From the NCBI GenBank assembly GCA_963757155.1, contig CAVWQS010000034.1:59671-123670 (forward strand): DNA of 64,000 nt, given 5' to 3'. Under the pieces are notes generated by a model that was given only the letters and a program-made list of their open reading frames with translations, was not told the origin of the DNA and ran no database searches. A program made the position numbers and the translations under genes. This stretch comes from DASXQK01 sp963757155 (lineage in GTDB: Bacteria; Pseudomonadota; Alphaproteobacteria; Dongiales; Dongiaceae). Positions 8,651 to 17,253 of this stretch are shown piece after piece (position 1 is the first letter of the stretch; each line of letters opens with the position of its first letter).

Positions 8651-10240
8651 CTAGGCGAACCACCAACGCGACGTGATCTTCATCCCGTCATCGTCCCAAT
8701 TGGCGGCCACATGCTCTTCGTGGCCCAGCTTGTTCGAATAGGCGCTCACATAGCTGTTGAACATCAACACCATGATCCCGCCGTCATTGTGCAGGAGCTC
8801 CTGCATCTCGGAATACATGGCGGCCCGCTTCTTCGTGTCCGTCTCCGAACGCGCCTGGAGCAGCAGCTCGTTGAACTTCGGGTTCTTCCAGTTGGTGTCG
8901 TTCCAGGCCGCGTCGGCGGCATAGGCGGTGGCGAACATCCAATCGATGGTCGGACGGCCGTTCCAATAGGAGGCGCACCAGGGCTTCTTCATCCAGACAT
9001 TGTCCCAATAGCCGTCATTGGGCTCGCGCACGACATTGATGTCGATGCCCGCCGCCTTGGCATGCTGCTGGTAGAGCACCGCCGCGTCGACCGCGCCAGA
9101 GAAAGCCGCATCCGAGGCCGAGAGATCGACCTTCAGGCTCGACAGCCCCGCCTTCTTCAGATGGAACTTCGCCTTCTCCGGGTCATAGGTGAACTTCGGC
9201 GTCGGATCGATCTCGTATTTGATGCCGGGCGCGATCGGGTTGTCGTTGCCGACCTTGCCATGGCCGAGGAAGACCTTCTTCAGGATATCCTCGCGATCGA
9301 CGGCGTATTTCAGCGCCGTGCGCACATCGACATTGTCGAAGGGCGCCACATTGGTCAGCATCGGGAGCACATAATGGCCGTAGCCCGTGCCTTCCCAGAT
9401 CTTGATCCCGGGCTGGCGCTTCAGCAGGCTCAGGGTCTTCAGGTCGCAGCGGTCGATGTAATGCACCTCGCCATTGGTCAGCGCATTGGTGCGGGCGTTC
9501 ACATCGATGATGCTGAGGACCTCGACATCGTCGAACCAGGCCTTGCCGTAGTAGTTCGGGTTGCGCTTCATCTTGGCGCTGACGCCCGGCTCGAACTTCT
9601 CGAGCATATAGGGGCCGGTGCGGATGCCCGACTGCCAATCGACGCCGCCGCCATCCTTCGCCGGCATGATCGGAATGTGATAGTCGGAGGCGATATAGGG
9701 GAAGTCGGCGCTGCCGCTGCTGAGGGTGAAGATCGTGGTCTCCGGCCCGTCCGTCTTGATGTCGGTCACGTCCGTGAGCAGCGACTTGGCGGCCGATTTG
9801 GAATCCTTGCCCATATGCCAGCGGAAGGATTCGACAACATCGGTCGAGGTCACCGTCTTGCCGTTGTGGAAGGTGACGCCCTTGCGCAGCTTGAAAATCC
9901 AGGACTTGGCGTCGTCGGAATGCTCGACCGACTCGGCAAGATCGAGCTGGATGTCGCCTTTGTAGTCCACCTCGGTCAGGCTGTTGCCGATCGAGCCCCA
10001 GCCGACCGTGCCGGTGAATTGGTCAGGATAGGTGGCCGGATCCAGCGAATCCGTCGTCGCGCCATGGCCCAGCGCCATCTTGAAGGAGCCGCCCTTCTTC
10101 GGGGCTGCCTGAACCGCCTTGACGAACATCGTCTCGGCCGCCGCCACGGTGACGCCGGTCGCGAGCGCAAATTGAATGAAATCGCGCCGGCTGACCTTAC
10201 CCTTGCCAGCCAAGCCCTTGAGCTTTTCCAAGTCCCACAT
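8651..10240 (-). CDS. Peptide ABC transporter substrate-binding protein (family 5), Tat-exported
   Basis: A 529-residue periplasmic binding protein of the DppA/OppA family. The N-terminus carries a twin-arginine signal (KVSRRDFIQFALATGV) with a cleavage region near VKAVQAAPKKG, so it should leave the cytoplasm folded. Family features include LDPATYPDQFTGTVGWGSIG, RKGVTFHNGKTVTSTDVVES and VDVRTALKYAVDRE. It is the first gene of the operon with the two permeases and the fused ATPase. The neighbouring ATP-grasp/carboxypeptidase gene fits a peptide or peptide-like ligand, though opine and other amide ligands are also known in this family. Confidence 0.93.
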   Translation of the reverse strand: MWDLEKLKGLAGKGKVSRRDFIQFALATGVTVAAAETMFVKAVQAAPKKGGSFKMALGHGATTDSLDPATYPDQFTGTVGWGSIGNSLTEVDYKGDIQLDLAESVEHSDDAKSWIFKLRKGVTFHNGKTVTSTDVVESFRWHMGKDSKSAAKSLLTDVTDIKTDGPETTIFTLSSGSADFPYIASDYHIPIMPAKDGGGVDWQSGIRTGPYMLEKFEPGVSAKMKRNPNYYGKAWFDDVEVLSIIDVNARTNALTNGEVHYIDRCDLKTLSLLKRQPGIKIWEGTGYGHYVLPMLTNVAPFDNVDVRTALKYAVDREDILKKVFLGHGKVGNDNPIAPGIKYEIDPTPKFTYDPEKAKFHLKKAGLSSLKVDLSASDAAFSGAVDAAVLYQQHAKAAGIDINVVREPNDGYWDNVWMKKPWCASYWNGRPTIDWMFATAYAADAAWNDTNWKNPKFNELLLQARSETDTKKRAAMYSEMQELLHNDGGIMVLMFNSYVSAYSNKLGHEEHVAANWDDDGMKITSRWWFA

Positions 10241-10516
10241 TCGAAGTCTCCCCGATTGTTGGCCACTCGTTGATCGAGTTGGCCTGATCTATGGCCCGGC
10301 GCGGCGGATTACATTCCACCGGGACGCGAGCTCGTTCCGTTAACAAAATTGCACGGATGGGACCGGCGAGCAACATCTGCGGGCGCCGCCTTCTATCGTA
10401 TCGCCGACATTTTGCCGCGCCTGGTGCCGGGACTCCTGCCAAGGCCGATGTCTTGGCCCATGCCATTGCGGTCCTGCCCTCCCCATATAACAATGGCAAC
10501 GTCAGGAAAGTGAAAG

Positions 10517-11491
10517 ATGGCAACCAAACCACAGTATGAAGTGCCGCTGCCGCGACAGCCGAAGCCCGAGGCCTGCGATTTCGACCTGGACCATGCGCTG
10601 CGCTCGATCGTGGCGCTGCAGGCCGTGATCCCCGGCGATGCCTTCACGGCCTCGATCCTGGGGACGGAGCGCGCCGGCAGCGGCGTGGTCATCCGCCCCA
10701 ACGGCCTGGTCCTCACCATCGGCTATCTCGTCACCGAGGCCGAGAGCATCTGGCTGACCGATGTCGACGGCAGGGTCACGCCCGGCCATGTCCTGGGCTA
10801 TGACCAGGAGACGGGCTTCGGCCTGGTCCAGGCGCTGGGCCGGCTCGATCTGCCCGCCCTGGAGTTCGGCCGCTCCAGCGCGGTCAAGCTCGGCGAGCCG
10901 GTCGTGGTCGCCGGCGGCGGCCGCCGGCAATCCCTCAGCGCCGAGGTCATCGGCAAGGAGGAGTTCGCGGGATATTGGGAGTATCTGCTGGAGGAGGCGA
11001 TCTTCACCGCCCCCGCCCATCCCCATTGGGGCGGCACCGGCCTAATCGGCCGGGACGGCAAGCTGCTGGGCATCGGCTCGCTGCATCTGCGCCAGGTCGT
11101 CGAGGGCGGCCAGCCCCGTGACATCAATATGACGGTCCCCATCGATCTGCTGGGCCCGCGGCTGGACGAGCTGCTGGCCTATGGCAGAGTGAACAAGCCG
11201 GCGCGGCCCTGGCTCGGTCTCTACACGGCGGAGAGCGGCGGCAAGGTGATCGTCGCGGATCTCGCCGCCGAGGGTCCCGCCGCCGTGGCCGGCATGCAGC
11301 CCGGGGATGTCATCGTCTCGGTGCGGGACGAGAGCGTCGACAGCCTGGCGGATTTCTACCGCAAGGTCTGGGCGAGCGGGCCGGCGGGCGCCGAGATCCT
11401 GGTCGAGGCCGTGCGCGACGGCCGGGCGGTCTGGGTCCGCATCGCCTCGGCCGACCGTAACAGCTTCCTCAAGGCGCCCAAGCTGCAATAG
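10517..11491 (+). CDS. HtrA-like S1C protein with PDZ domain, catalytic triad lost
   Basis: A 324-residue protein with a trypsin-like fold of the DegP/HtrA type (about 35-220) and a C-terminal PDZ domain (about 230-310, GLYTAESGGKVIVADLAAEG and MQPGDVIVSVRDE). All three catalytic positions appear replaced. The usual LTNxHV is LTIGYLV (Tyr70 for His), the usual TDLAVL is TGFGLVQ (Gly100 for Asp), and GNSGG is HWGGTG (Trp171 for Ser). No signal peptide is visible. It is therefore probably a non-proteolytic binding or adaptor protein rather than a protease. A ribosome site (AGGAA) precedes the ATG. It is divergent from the peptide operon and followed by two genes on the same strand. Confidence 0.85.
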   Translation: MATKPQYEVPLPRQPKPEACDFDLDHALRSIVALQAVIPGDAFTASILGTERAGSGVVIRPNGLVLTIGYLVTEAESIWLTDVDGRVTPGHVLGYDQETGFGLVQALGRLDLPALEFGRSSAVKLGEPVVVAGGGRRQSLSAEVIGKEEFAGYWEYLLEEAIFTAPAHPHWGGTGLIGRDGKLLGIGSLHLRQVVEGGQPRDINMTVPIDLLGPRLDELLAYGRVNKPARPWLGLYTAESGGKVIVADLAAEGPAAVAGMQPGDVIVSVRDESVDSLADFYRKVWASGPAGAEILVEAVRDGRAVWVRIASADRNSFLKAPKLQ

Positions 11492-11525
11492 CGAGAACCA
11501 CTGCCTCCCCTCTTCCGGAGCTGCC

Positions 11526-12221
11526 ATGCCCTTCGAGCAATTCAAGGTCCTGACCTTCGATGTCGTCGGCACGCTGATCGATTTCGAGCGCGGGATCATC
11601 GATTACATCCGGGCCTCCTCCGGGAAGACGCCCGCGGAGCTCGGCGACGAGGTGATCCTCGAGGCCTATCGGCGCTCGCGCAGCGCACCGGCCTCCGGCT
11701 GGTACCCCGACGACCTGGTCCGGGTCTATCAGGACATGGCCCAGGAATTCGGCCTGCCGCAGACCGCGGGCCCGGGCTTGCGGGACTCCATCAAGGATTG
11801 GCCGGCCTTCCCCGATTCGGTCGCCGCCTTGAAGCGCCTGCGCAAGCGCTACCGCCTGGTGGCGATGACCAATGCCAGGCGCTGGGCGCTGGATCAGATG
11901 GCGCGGACCCTGGGCGATCCCTTCGACGACGGTGTCACCGTCGACGAGGCCGGCTGCGAGAAGCCCGACCCCGCCTTCTTCGCCTTCACCCGCGGCCGGC
12001 TCAGCGTGCTGGGCCACGGGCTGGCGGATATTCTGCATGTCGCCCAGAGCCAGTATCACGACATCGGCGTGGCGCGCCGGCTGGGCTACAAGGTCTGCTG
12101 GATCGAGCGCCGCCGGGGGCTGAAAGGCTTCGGCGGCACCCAGGACCCGGGCCAGCTCACGACCCCCGACTATCATTTTGCGACCCTCGGCGAGCTCGCC
12201 GATGCGGTGGAGGCGGGCTAG
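11526..12221 (+). CDS. HAD-superfamily hydrolase, haloacid dehalogenase-like
   Basis: A 231-residue cytoplasmic hydrolase. Motif I reads TFDVVGTLID (nucleophile Asp12). The second Asp of the phosphatase form (DxDGT) is Val14, as in 2-haloacid dehalogenase-type members, where that acid is not required. Motif II is VAMTNARR, the lysine of motif III is in CEKPDPAFF, and motif IV is replaced by AQSQYHDIGVARRLGY. The ATG at 11526 was chosen because the codons before it belong to out-of-frame sequence of the preceding gene. The gap to that gene is 34 bases, so co-transcription is likely. The substrate is unknown. Confidence 0.85.
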   Translation: MPFEQFKVLTFDVVGTLIDFERGIIDYIRASSGKTPAELGDEVILEAYRRSRSAPASGWYPDDLVRVYQDMAQEFGLPQTAGPGLRDSIKDWPAFPDSVAALKRLRKRYRLVAMTNARRWALDQMARTLGDPFDDGVTVDEAGCEKPDPAFFAFTRGRLSVLGHGLADILHVAQSQYHDIGVARRLGYKVCWIERRRGLKGFGGTQDPGQLTTPDYHFATLGELADAVEAG

Positions 12222-12244
12222 GCGAAACCGAGCAGGAGGCTGAC

Positions 12245-13504
12245 ATGAGCGATAAAGCGCCCCCCATCGCCGATCGGCCGAAGGTTGAAGTCGAGGTCGT
12301 CGGGGTCTTCGAAGGCAAGGGCCAGGCGATCACGGGCGCGCCGGTGGCCGAGTGGCTTCTGGGCGAGGGCCGGGCGGCGCCCTCGCCGGCGGCTCTCTTC
12401 GACGAATTATGCTGGCGTCTGGTCGGGCAGGGCATGCCCCTCTGGCGGGCCACGATCTCCCTGCCGACCCTGCATCCTCAGGCGCGGGCCTATGGCTATC
12501 GCTGGCGGCGCGAGCCGAGCGTGACGGAAGAATTCCGCGTGCCCCACGATATCTTCAATAGCACCGACTATCGCGACAGCCCGATCCGCGTGGTGATCGA
12601 AGGCGGCGGCAGGGCCCGCTACCGGCTCGAGGATGAGGAGTCGATCCGGGCCTTCCCCTTACTGCAATCGCTGCGCCAGGCCGGCGGCACCGATTATTTG
12701 GCCGTCTCGCTCTCCTTCTTCCAGGGTCGCCATCAGGTCTCGACCTGGGCCAGCGACCGGGTCGGGGGCTTCAGCGCCGATCAGTTCGACGAGATCGCGG
12801 GGCTGCTGCCGCTTCTCGCGGCGGTGATCGAGGGCATGGCCATGCGCCGCCTCGCCGGCACGCTGCTGGATATCTATCTCGGCCCCACCATCGGCCAGCG
12901 CATCCTCCAGGGGGAGGTCCGCCGCGGCCATGGCGAGCGCCTGCGGGCGGTCCTCATGGCCATCGATCTGCGCGGCTTCACCTCCCTCTCCGACCGCCTG
13001 CCGCCCGACGAGCTGATCTCGCTGCTGGACGCCTATTTCGACGCCGCGGCGGCGGCGATCGCCCGCTACGGCGGCGAGGTGCTGAAATTCGTCGGCGACG
13101 GGGTGCTCGCCATCTTCCCGGCGGCGGAGGGGGAGGAGCGGCAGATGGCGGCCGCGGCGCTGGCGGCGGGGGAGGCGATCCTGGGACGCCTGGCGTCGGA
13201 GAATGTGGCCCGGAGCGCCGCCGGTCAGCCCCTGATCCGGATCGGCATCGGGCTGCATCTGGGCGAGGTCTTCTACGGCAATGTCGGGGCCGCGGACCGG
13301 CTCGACTTCACCGCCATCGGCCCCGCGGTGAATCTCGCCTGTCGTCTGGAAGGGCTGACCAAGCGGATGGGGCGACCCATGATCCTGTCCCGGGATTTCG
13401 CCGGCTTCTGCGACCGGAAGCTGCTGTCTCTGGGCTTCCAGCCCGTGAAGGGGCTGGGCGAGCCGGAGGAAGTCTTTGCCCTGGCCGAAGGACCCGCCGC
13501 CTAG
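12245..13504 (+). CDS. Class III adenylate/guanylate cyclase
   Basis: A 419-residue soluble protein. The C-terminal half is a class III nucleotide cyclase: metal-binding Asp241 in MAIDLRGFTSLSD, the second Asp285 in KFVGDGVLAIFP, and the transition-state segment TAIGPAVNLACRLEGL. The N-terminal ~210 residues lack a recognisable sensor domain but include a region of the sort found in alphaproteobacterial cyclases (RWRREPSVTEEFRVPHDIF). ATG 12245 follows an AGGAGG site. It is probably in one transcript with the HAD gene, 23 bases upstream. Choice of ATP or GTP cannot be decided safely from the visible residues. Confidence 0.9.
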   Translation: MSDKAPPIADRPKVEVEVVGVFEGKGQAITGAPVAEWLLGEGRAAPSPAALFDELCWRLVGQGMPLWRATISLPTLHPQARAYGYRWRREPSVTEEFRVPHDIFNSTDYRDSPIRVVIEGGGRARYRLEDEESIRAFPLLQSLRQAGGTDYLAVSLSFFQGRHQVSTWASDRVGGFSADQFDEIAGLLPLLAAVIEGMAMRRLAGTLLDIYLGPTIGQRILQGEVRRGHGERLRAVLMAIDLRGFTSLSDRLPPDELISLLDAYFDAAAAAIARYGGEVLKFVGDGVLAIFPAAEGEERQMAAAALAAGEAILGRLASENVARSAAGQPLIRIGIGLHLGEVFYGNVGAADRLDFTAIGPAVNLACRLEGLTKRMGRPMILSRDFAGFCDRKLLSLGFQPVKGLGEPEEVFALAEGPAA

Positions 13505-13521
13505 CGGGCCCTGGTGCCACA

Positions 13522-13860
13522 TCAGCCGCCAGAATGCAGCCCTTCGCCACCAGCCACCGCGGTGTCAAACCGGCGCAGAACATCACCGATCGGCGGGCCG
13601 CGCCGTCCGCGACGCCCGGAGGGAATCCTGACGCAGGCCGGCAGCCCTTGAAAAGGACCGAGGACCAGCTCCTTGCCATCGCGCAGGAAATAGAAACCGG
13701 CCCAGTTGATATTCGCCATCACCTGAAACAGGAGGGCCGCGGTATTGGCGGCATTGGCGATCGGGTCGCTCTCGCCCTCGAGGAGGGAGGTGAGCTGCGA
13801 GGCGAGCTCGCGATAGAACTCGGACTTGCCGGTGCTCTCGATCGCCTGGGCCTGAAACAT
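13522..13860 (-). pseudogene. Truncated free-methionine-(R)-sulfoxide reductase (fRMsr), GAF fold
   Basis: Residues 1-85 match the start of fRMsr: a helical N-terminus, DPIANAANTAALLFQVMANI, NWAGFYFLRDGKELVLGPFQ and the first active-site segment GLPACVRIP. After that the expected GRGVCGTA and the region with the other catalytic cysteines are missing. The frame runs into Arg/Gly-rich sequence and stops 17 bases past the end of the cyclase gene. Only the first cysteine remains, so the enzyme could not carry out its disulfide cycle. The 3' half seems to have been lost when the cyclase block was joined here; no other frame restores it. Confidence 0.65.
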
Positions 13861-14026
13861 TGCCGCTCCTCGCCGACCCTATGCCGGCCGCGCCATCCTG
13901 CCTATAAATGATATGGCTTCCAAGGCGTTGCTACCTGAATCTAGGCTTGTCTCGCCCCCGCGACAGATCGGGCGAACGCCGCTCCGGCGTTGCGCGGATC
14001 GAACCTTCCGGTGATGATCGCCTGCC

Positions 14027-15010
14027 ATGAATTTCACCCCTCACAACAGCGGCCAGGCGAACATCCAGCGCGGCACGCTCACTTTCGCCAACCCGCAGCT
14101 CGCGGGCTGGCAATGGCCCATGGTGGAGATCAGGGGCAACCGGCCGGGGCCGCGGCTTTGCGTCATGGCCGGGATGCATGTGAACGAGGTCTCGAGCATC
14201 GAGGCGGCGGTGCAGCTCCAGCGCCGGATCCGGCCCGAGAGCCTCCGCGGCAGCATCGCCATCTTGCCGATCCTCAATCTCCCGGCCGTGCCGGTGCGTT
14301 CGCAATATGTCTGCCCGATCGACGGCAAGAACATCAATTTCTCCTTCCCCGGCCACAAGGACGGCAGCTTCAGCGAGGCCCTCGCCGATGCCATCCTCGG
14401 CGAATGGGCGGCCGAGGCCGAGGTGCTGATCGATCTCCATGGCGGCGATCTCTGCGAGAATGTCGCCAAATTCTCCATCTGCCAGATGACCGGCGACAGC
14501 GGCTTCGACGAGAAGAGCCTGGCCCTGGCCCGCTGCTTCGATGCCGAGATCATCGCAGCATTGGATCCCGCCGATATGGCGGCCCCCGGCCGTGCCTGCA
14601 CCGGCCGCGCGCGGGCCGGACGGCTCGCGGTGATGGCGGAGTCGGGCGCCAATGGCCTCCTCGATCCGGTCTGCATCGCCTTTCACCTCAATGGCGTGCT
14701 GAACGTCATGAGCCTCCTGGGCATGATCGACGGCCCGCCGATTCCCGCGACCCGCGATCAGGTGGTGGTCGGCCGCTATCTCTGGATCGAGACGCCGAAG
14801 CCGGGCCTGCTCCATGCCCGGGCCGAACCGGGCATGCGGGTGGCGAAGGGCCAGCTTCTCGCGCGCATCGCCGATGTCTTCGGCGACGAGATCGGCGAGA
14901 TCCGGGCGCCGGAGGCGGGGCTCATCCTCTGGCGCATCAATCACGGCATGGCCGGCGACGGCGAGAAGGTCTTCGGCCTCGGCGTGCCGCGGGATGAGGG
15001 GCAAGGCTGA
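14027..15010 (+). CDS. Succinylglutamate desuccinylase/aspartoacylase-family zinc deacylase
   Basis: A 327-residue M14-type zinc hydrolase of the AstE/AspA family, which splits N-acyl amino acids or related amides. Zinc ligands are visible in GMHVNE (His51, Glu54) and DLHGGD (His138). The C-terminal domain ends with a small beta-barrel typical of the family (PGMRVAKGQLLARIADVFGD, then IRAPEAGLILWRI). That C-terminal form is also seen in DoeB-like deacetylases. It is the first gene of a five-gene plus-strand set with very short gaps. No strong ribosome site is seen before ATG 14027, but the conserved sequence begins close to it. Confidence 0.85.
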   Translation: MNFTPHNSGQANIQRGTLTFANPQLAGWQWPMVEIRGNRPGPRLCVMAGMHVNEVSSIEAAVQLQRRIRPESLRGSIAILPILNLPAVPVRSQYVCPIDGKNINFSFPGHKDGSFSEALADAILGEWAAEAEVLIDLHGGDLCENVAKFSICQMTGDSGFDEKSLALARCFDAEIIAALDPADMAAPGRACTGRARAGRLAVMAESGANGLLDPVCIAFHLNGVLNVMSLLGMIDGPPIPATRDQVVVGRYLWIETPKPGLLHARAEPGMRVAKGQLLARIADVFGDEIGEIRAPEAGLILWRINHGMAGDGEKVFGLGVPRDEGQG

Positions 15011-15888
15011 TGGCGCGGCCCACAGGCAATTCGGACCTCGGCAATTCGGACCTCGGCTATGTGAAGATGCATGGCGCCGGCAATGACTTCGTCATGATCG
15101 ACGGCCGAAAGCTTGGCGAGGTGCCGGCGGACCGGCTGCAGAAGCTCGCCGCCTTGCTTTGCGACCGCCGCCGGGGCCTTGGGGCCGACGGCATCCTCGT
15201 CCTTTATCCCGCCGCCGGCGCGGCGGGGATCGATTTCGAGATGCGCTATGTCAATGCCTCGGGCCTGCCGGGGGAGATGTGCGGCAATGGGGCGCGCTGC
15301 GCCGCCTTCTTTGCCGGGGAGATCGGCCTGGCCGGGGCCAAGACCGCCTTCCAGACCGATGCCGGCATGGCGCTGGCGGAGGTCGACGGCAGCTCGGTCA
15401 CCATCGAGATCCCGCCCCCGGCGGAGATCGAGCTCGATCTCACCCTCGATCTGGGTCCGCGGAAGGCCACGGTTCATAAGCTCATGGTCGGTGTGCCCCA
15501 TGCGGTGACCTTCGTCGCCGATGTCGATGGCCATCCCGTCGATATCGAGGGGCCGATCCTCCGGGCCCATCCCGCCTTTCCCCACGGCTGCAATGCGAAT
15601 TTTCTGGAGCTCCGGGGCGGGGAGCTCCGCATGCGCACCTATGAGCGCGGCGTCGAGGCGGAGACACTGGCTTGCGGCACCGGCGCGGTCGCCTGCGCCG
15701 CCGTTTCCTTCCTGCTGGGCCGGGCGGGTACGCCGGCGGCAATCCGCAGCCATGGCGGGGACCTTCTGCAGGTCGCACTGGATTACGAGGCGCCGATCTT
15801 CCGGCGCGCCGTGCTCAGCGGCCCGACGGAAGTCGTGGCCCGGGGCGAGATCGATGGCGGCTATCTCCGGCGCCATGGCATCCTGTAG
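15010..15888 (+). CDS. Diaminopimelate epimerase family protein (DapF-like)
   Basis: A 292-residue PLP-independent epimerase. Both catalytic cysteine segments are present: MCGNGARC (Cys91) and ACGTGAVAC (Cys222). The family start MHGAGNDFVMID is at residue 20. Its ATG overlaps the stop of the preceding deacylase gene. In front of the family start is a tandem duplication of 15 bases encoding GNSDLGNSDLG, which suggests the true start may be further in or that the leader is dispensable. Housekeeping dapF converts LL- to meso-diaminopimelate, but its place in a catabolic-looking operon leaves open that this copy acts on another amino acid. Confidence 0.85.
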   Translation: MARPTGNSDLGNSDLGYVKMHGAGNDFVMIDGRKLGEVPADRLQKLAALLCDRRRGLGADGILVLYPAAGAAGIDFEMRYVNASGLPGEMCGNGARCAAFFAGEIGLAGAKTAFQTDAGMALAEVDGSSVTIEIPPPAEIELDLTLDLGPRKATVHKLMVGVPHAVTFVADVDGHPVDIEGPILRAHPAFPHGCNANFLELRGGELRMRTYERGVEAETLACGTGAVACAAVSFLLGRAGTPAAIRSHGGDLLQVALDYEAPIFRRAVLSGPTEVVARGEIDGGYLRRHGIL

Positions 15889-15929
15889 ATTGCCTTCCTT
15901 CCCTTAATTCCCTCCGCAGGTCATTCCCG

Positions 15930-17237
15930 ATGAGTCTCGATATCGCGCGTATCCGTGCCGAATTTCCCGCTCTGGCCATCACCAATTCCGGCCGGAAGCG
16001 GATCTATTTCGACAGCCCCGGCGGGACCCAGACGCCGAAATCCGTCATCGACCGCACGGTGGATTGCCTGGTGCGCAGCAACGCCAATCTGGGCGGCCCC
16101 TTCGCCACCTCCATCGCCGCCGGCAAATTGGTCGAGGAGGCCCATGCCGCCATGGCGGATATGCTGGGCGCGGCCTCGCCTGCCGAGATCGTCTTCGGCC
16201 AGAACATGACGACGCTTACCCTCCATATCTCGCGCTCCATCGCCCTGACCCTGGAGCCGGGCGATGAGATCATCGTCACCCGCATGGATCACGACGCCAA
16301 TATCGCGCCCTGGCTGCTGGTGGCCCGCGACCGCGGCTGCGTCGTGCGCTGGCTGGATTTCGATCGCGCCCGTTTCGAGTTCGATCCGGCGGCGCTGGAG
16401 GCGCTGCTCAGCGATCGCACGCGCGTCGTGGCCCTCAATTATGCGAGCAATGCGACCGGGACCATCAATGATGTGCAGGGTCTGACGGCGCTGGTAAAGG
16501 CCAAGGCGCCGCGTGCGCTGGTCTATGTCGACGCGGTGCAGCTCGCCCCGCACCGGCTGGTGGATGTGCAGGCCATCGGCTGCGACTTCCTGGTCTGCTC
16601 GCCTTATAAATTCTTCGGGCCGCATCAGGGCGTGCTCTGGGGGCGCACGGAGTTATTGAATTCCCTCTCGCCCTATAAGGTCCGCCCGGCGGATGACACG
16701 CTGCCCTCGCGTTTCGAGACCGGCACTTTGAGCCATGAGGGCATGGCCGGGACCCTGGGCGCGGTGGAATATCTTGCCTGGATCGGCACCAGCCTCGCCG
16801 CCCCCGTTCCGCCGCGGCAGGGCGAAAGCGAGCGGCGACGAGCGATCCGCGCCGCCTGGCAGACGCTGGAAGCCTATGAGCGCGAGCTGACCGGCCGGCT
16901 GGTGGAGGGGCTGCAGCGCCTGCCGGGGATCGCCATCCAGGGCATCACCGATCCCGCGGCCTTCGATCGGCGCGTGCCGACGGTCTCCTTCATCCATGAC
17001 CGGTTGACGCCGCCGGAGATGTCGGCCGGATTTGGGCGGGAGGGGATCTTCGTCTGGGACGGGCATAACTATGCCTTGGAGGTCATCACCCATCTGGGCC
17101 TGCTCGAAAGCGGCGGGGTGCTGCGCGTCGGCCTGGCGCATTACAATACGGCCGAGGAGGTCGATGCCCTCCTCGAGGTCCTGGAAGCCATGATCCGCCG
17201 CAACAGCCCGACCGGCGACCAACGCCTCGACGCATGA
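15930..17237 (+). CDS. Class V aminotransferase / cysteine desulfurase-like PLP enzyme
   Basis: A 435-residue fold-type I PLP enzyme. Family features are YFDSPGGTQTPKSVID near the N-terminus, the cofactor-contact His in MDHDANIAPW, Asp201 in VYVDAVQLAPH and the Schiff-base Lys227 in CSPYKFFGPHQG. The length and GTQTPKSV segment resemble the cysteine-desulfurase-like subfamily typified by VC1184 rather than IscS/SufS, and no obvious catalytic cysteine loop is seen. It could be a lyase, epimerase or desulfurase. The start is ATG 15930, 41 bases after dapF; the open frame upstream of it is shadow sequence. Confidence 0.85.
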   Translation: MSLDIARIRAEFPALAITNSGRKRIYFDSPGGTQTPKSVIDRTVDCLVRSNANLGGPFATSIAAGKLVEEAHAAMADMLGAASPAEIVFGQNMTTLTLHISRSIALTLEPGDEIIVTRMDHDANIAPWLLVARDRGCVVRWLDFDRARFEFDPAALEALLSDRTRVVALNYASNATGTINDVQGLTALVKAKAPRALVYVDAVQLAPHRLVDVQAIGCDFLVCSPYKFFGPHQGVLWGRTELLNSLSPYKVRPADDTLPSRFETGTLSHEGMAGTLGAVEYLAWIGTSLAAPVPPRQGESERRRAIRAAWQTLEAYERELTGRLVEGLQRLPGIAIQGITDPAAFDRRVPTVSFIHDRLTPPEMSAGFGREGIFVWDGHNYALEVITHLGLLESGGVLRVGLAHYNTAEEVDALLEVLEAMIRRNSPTGDQRLDA

Positions 17238-17253
17238 GTTGCCCAAGGCTTCC

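Noticed and set aside
8558..10273. 571-codon open frame on the plus strand
   Set aside because: Antisense shadow of the peptide-binding protein; low-complexity composition and no ribosome site.
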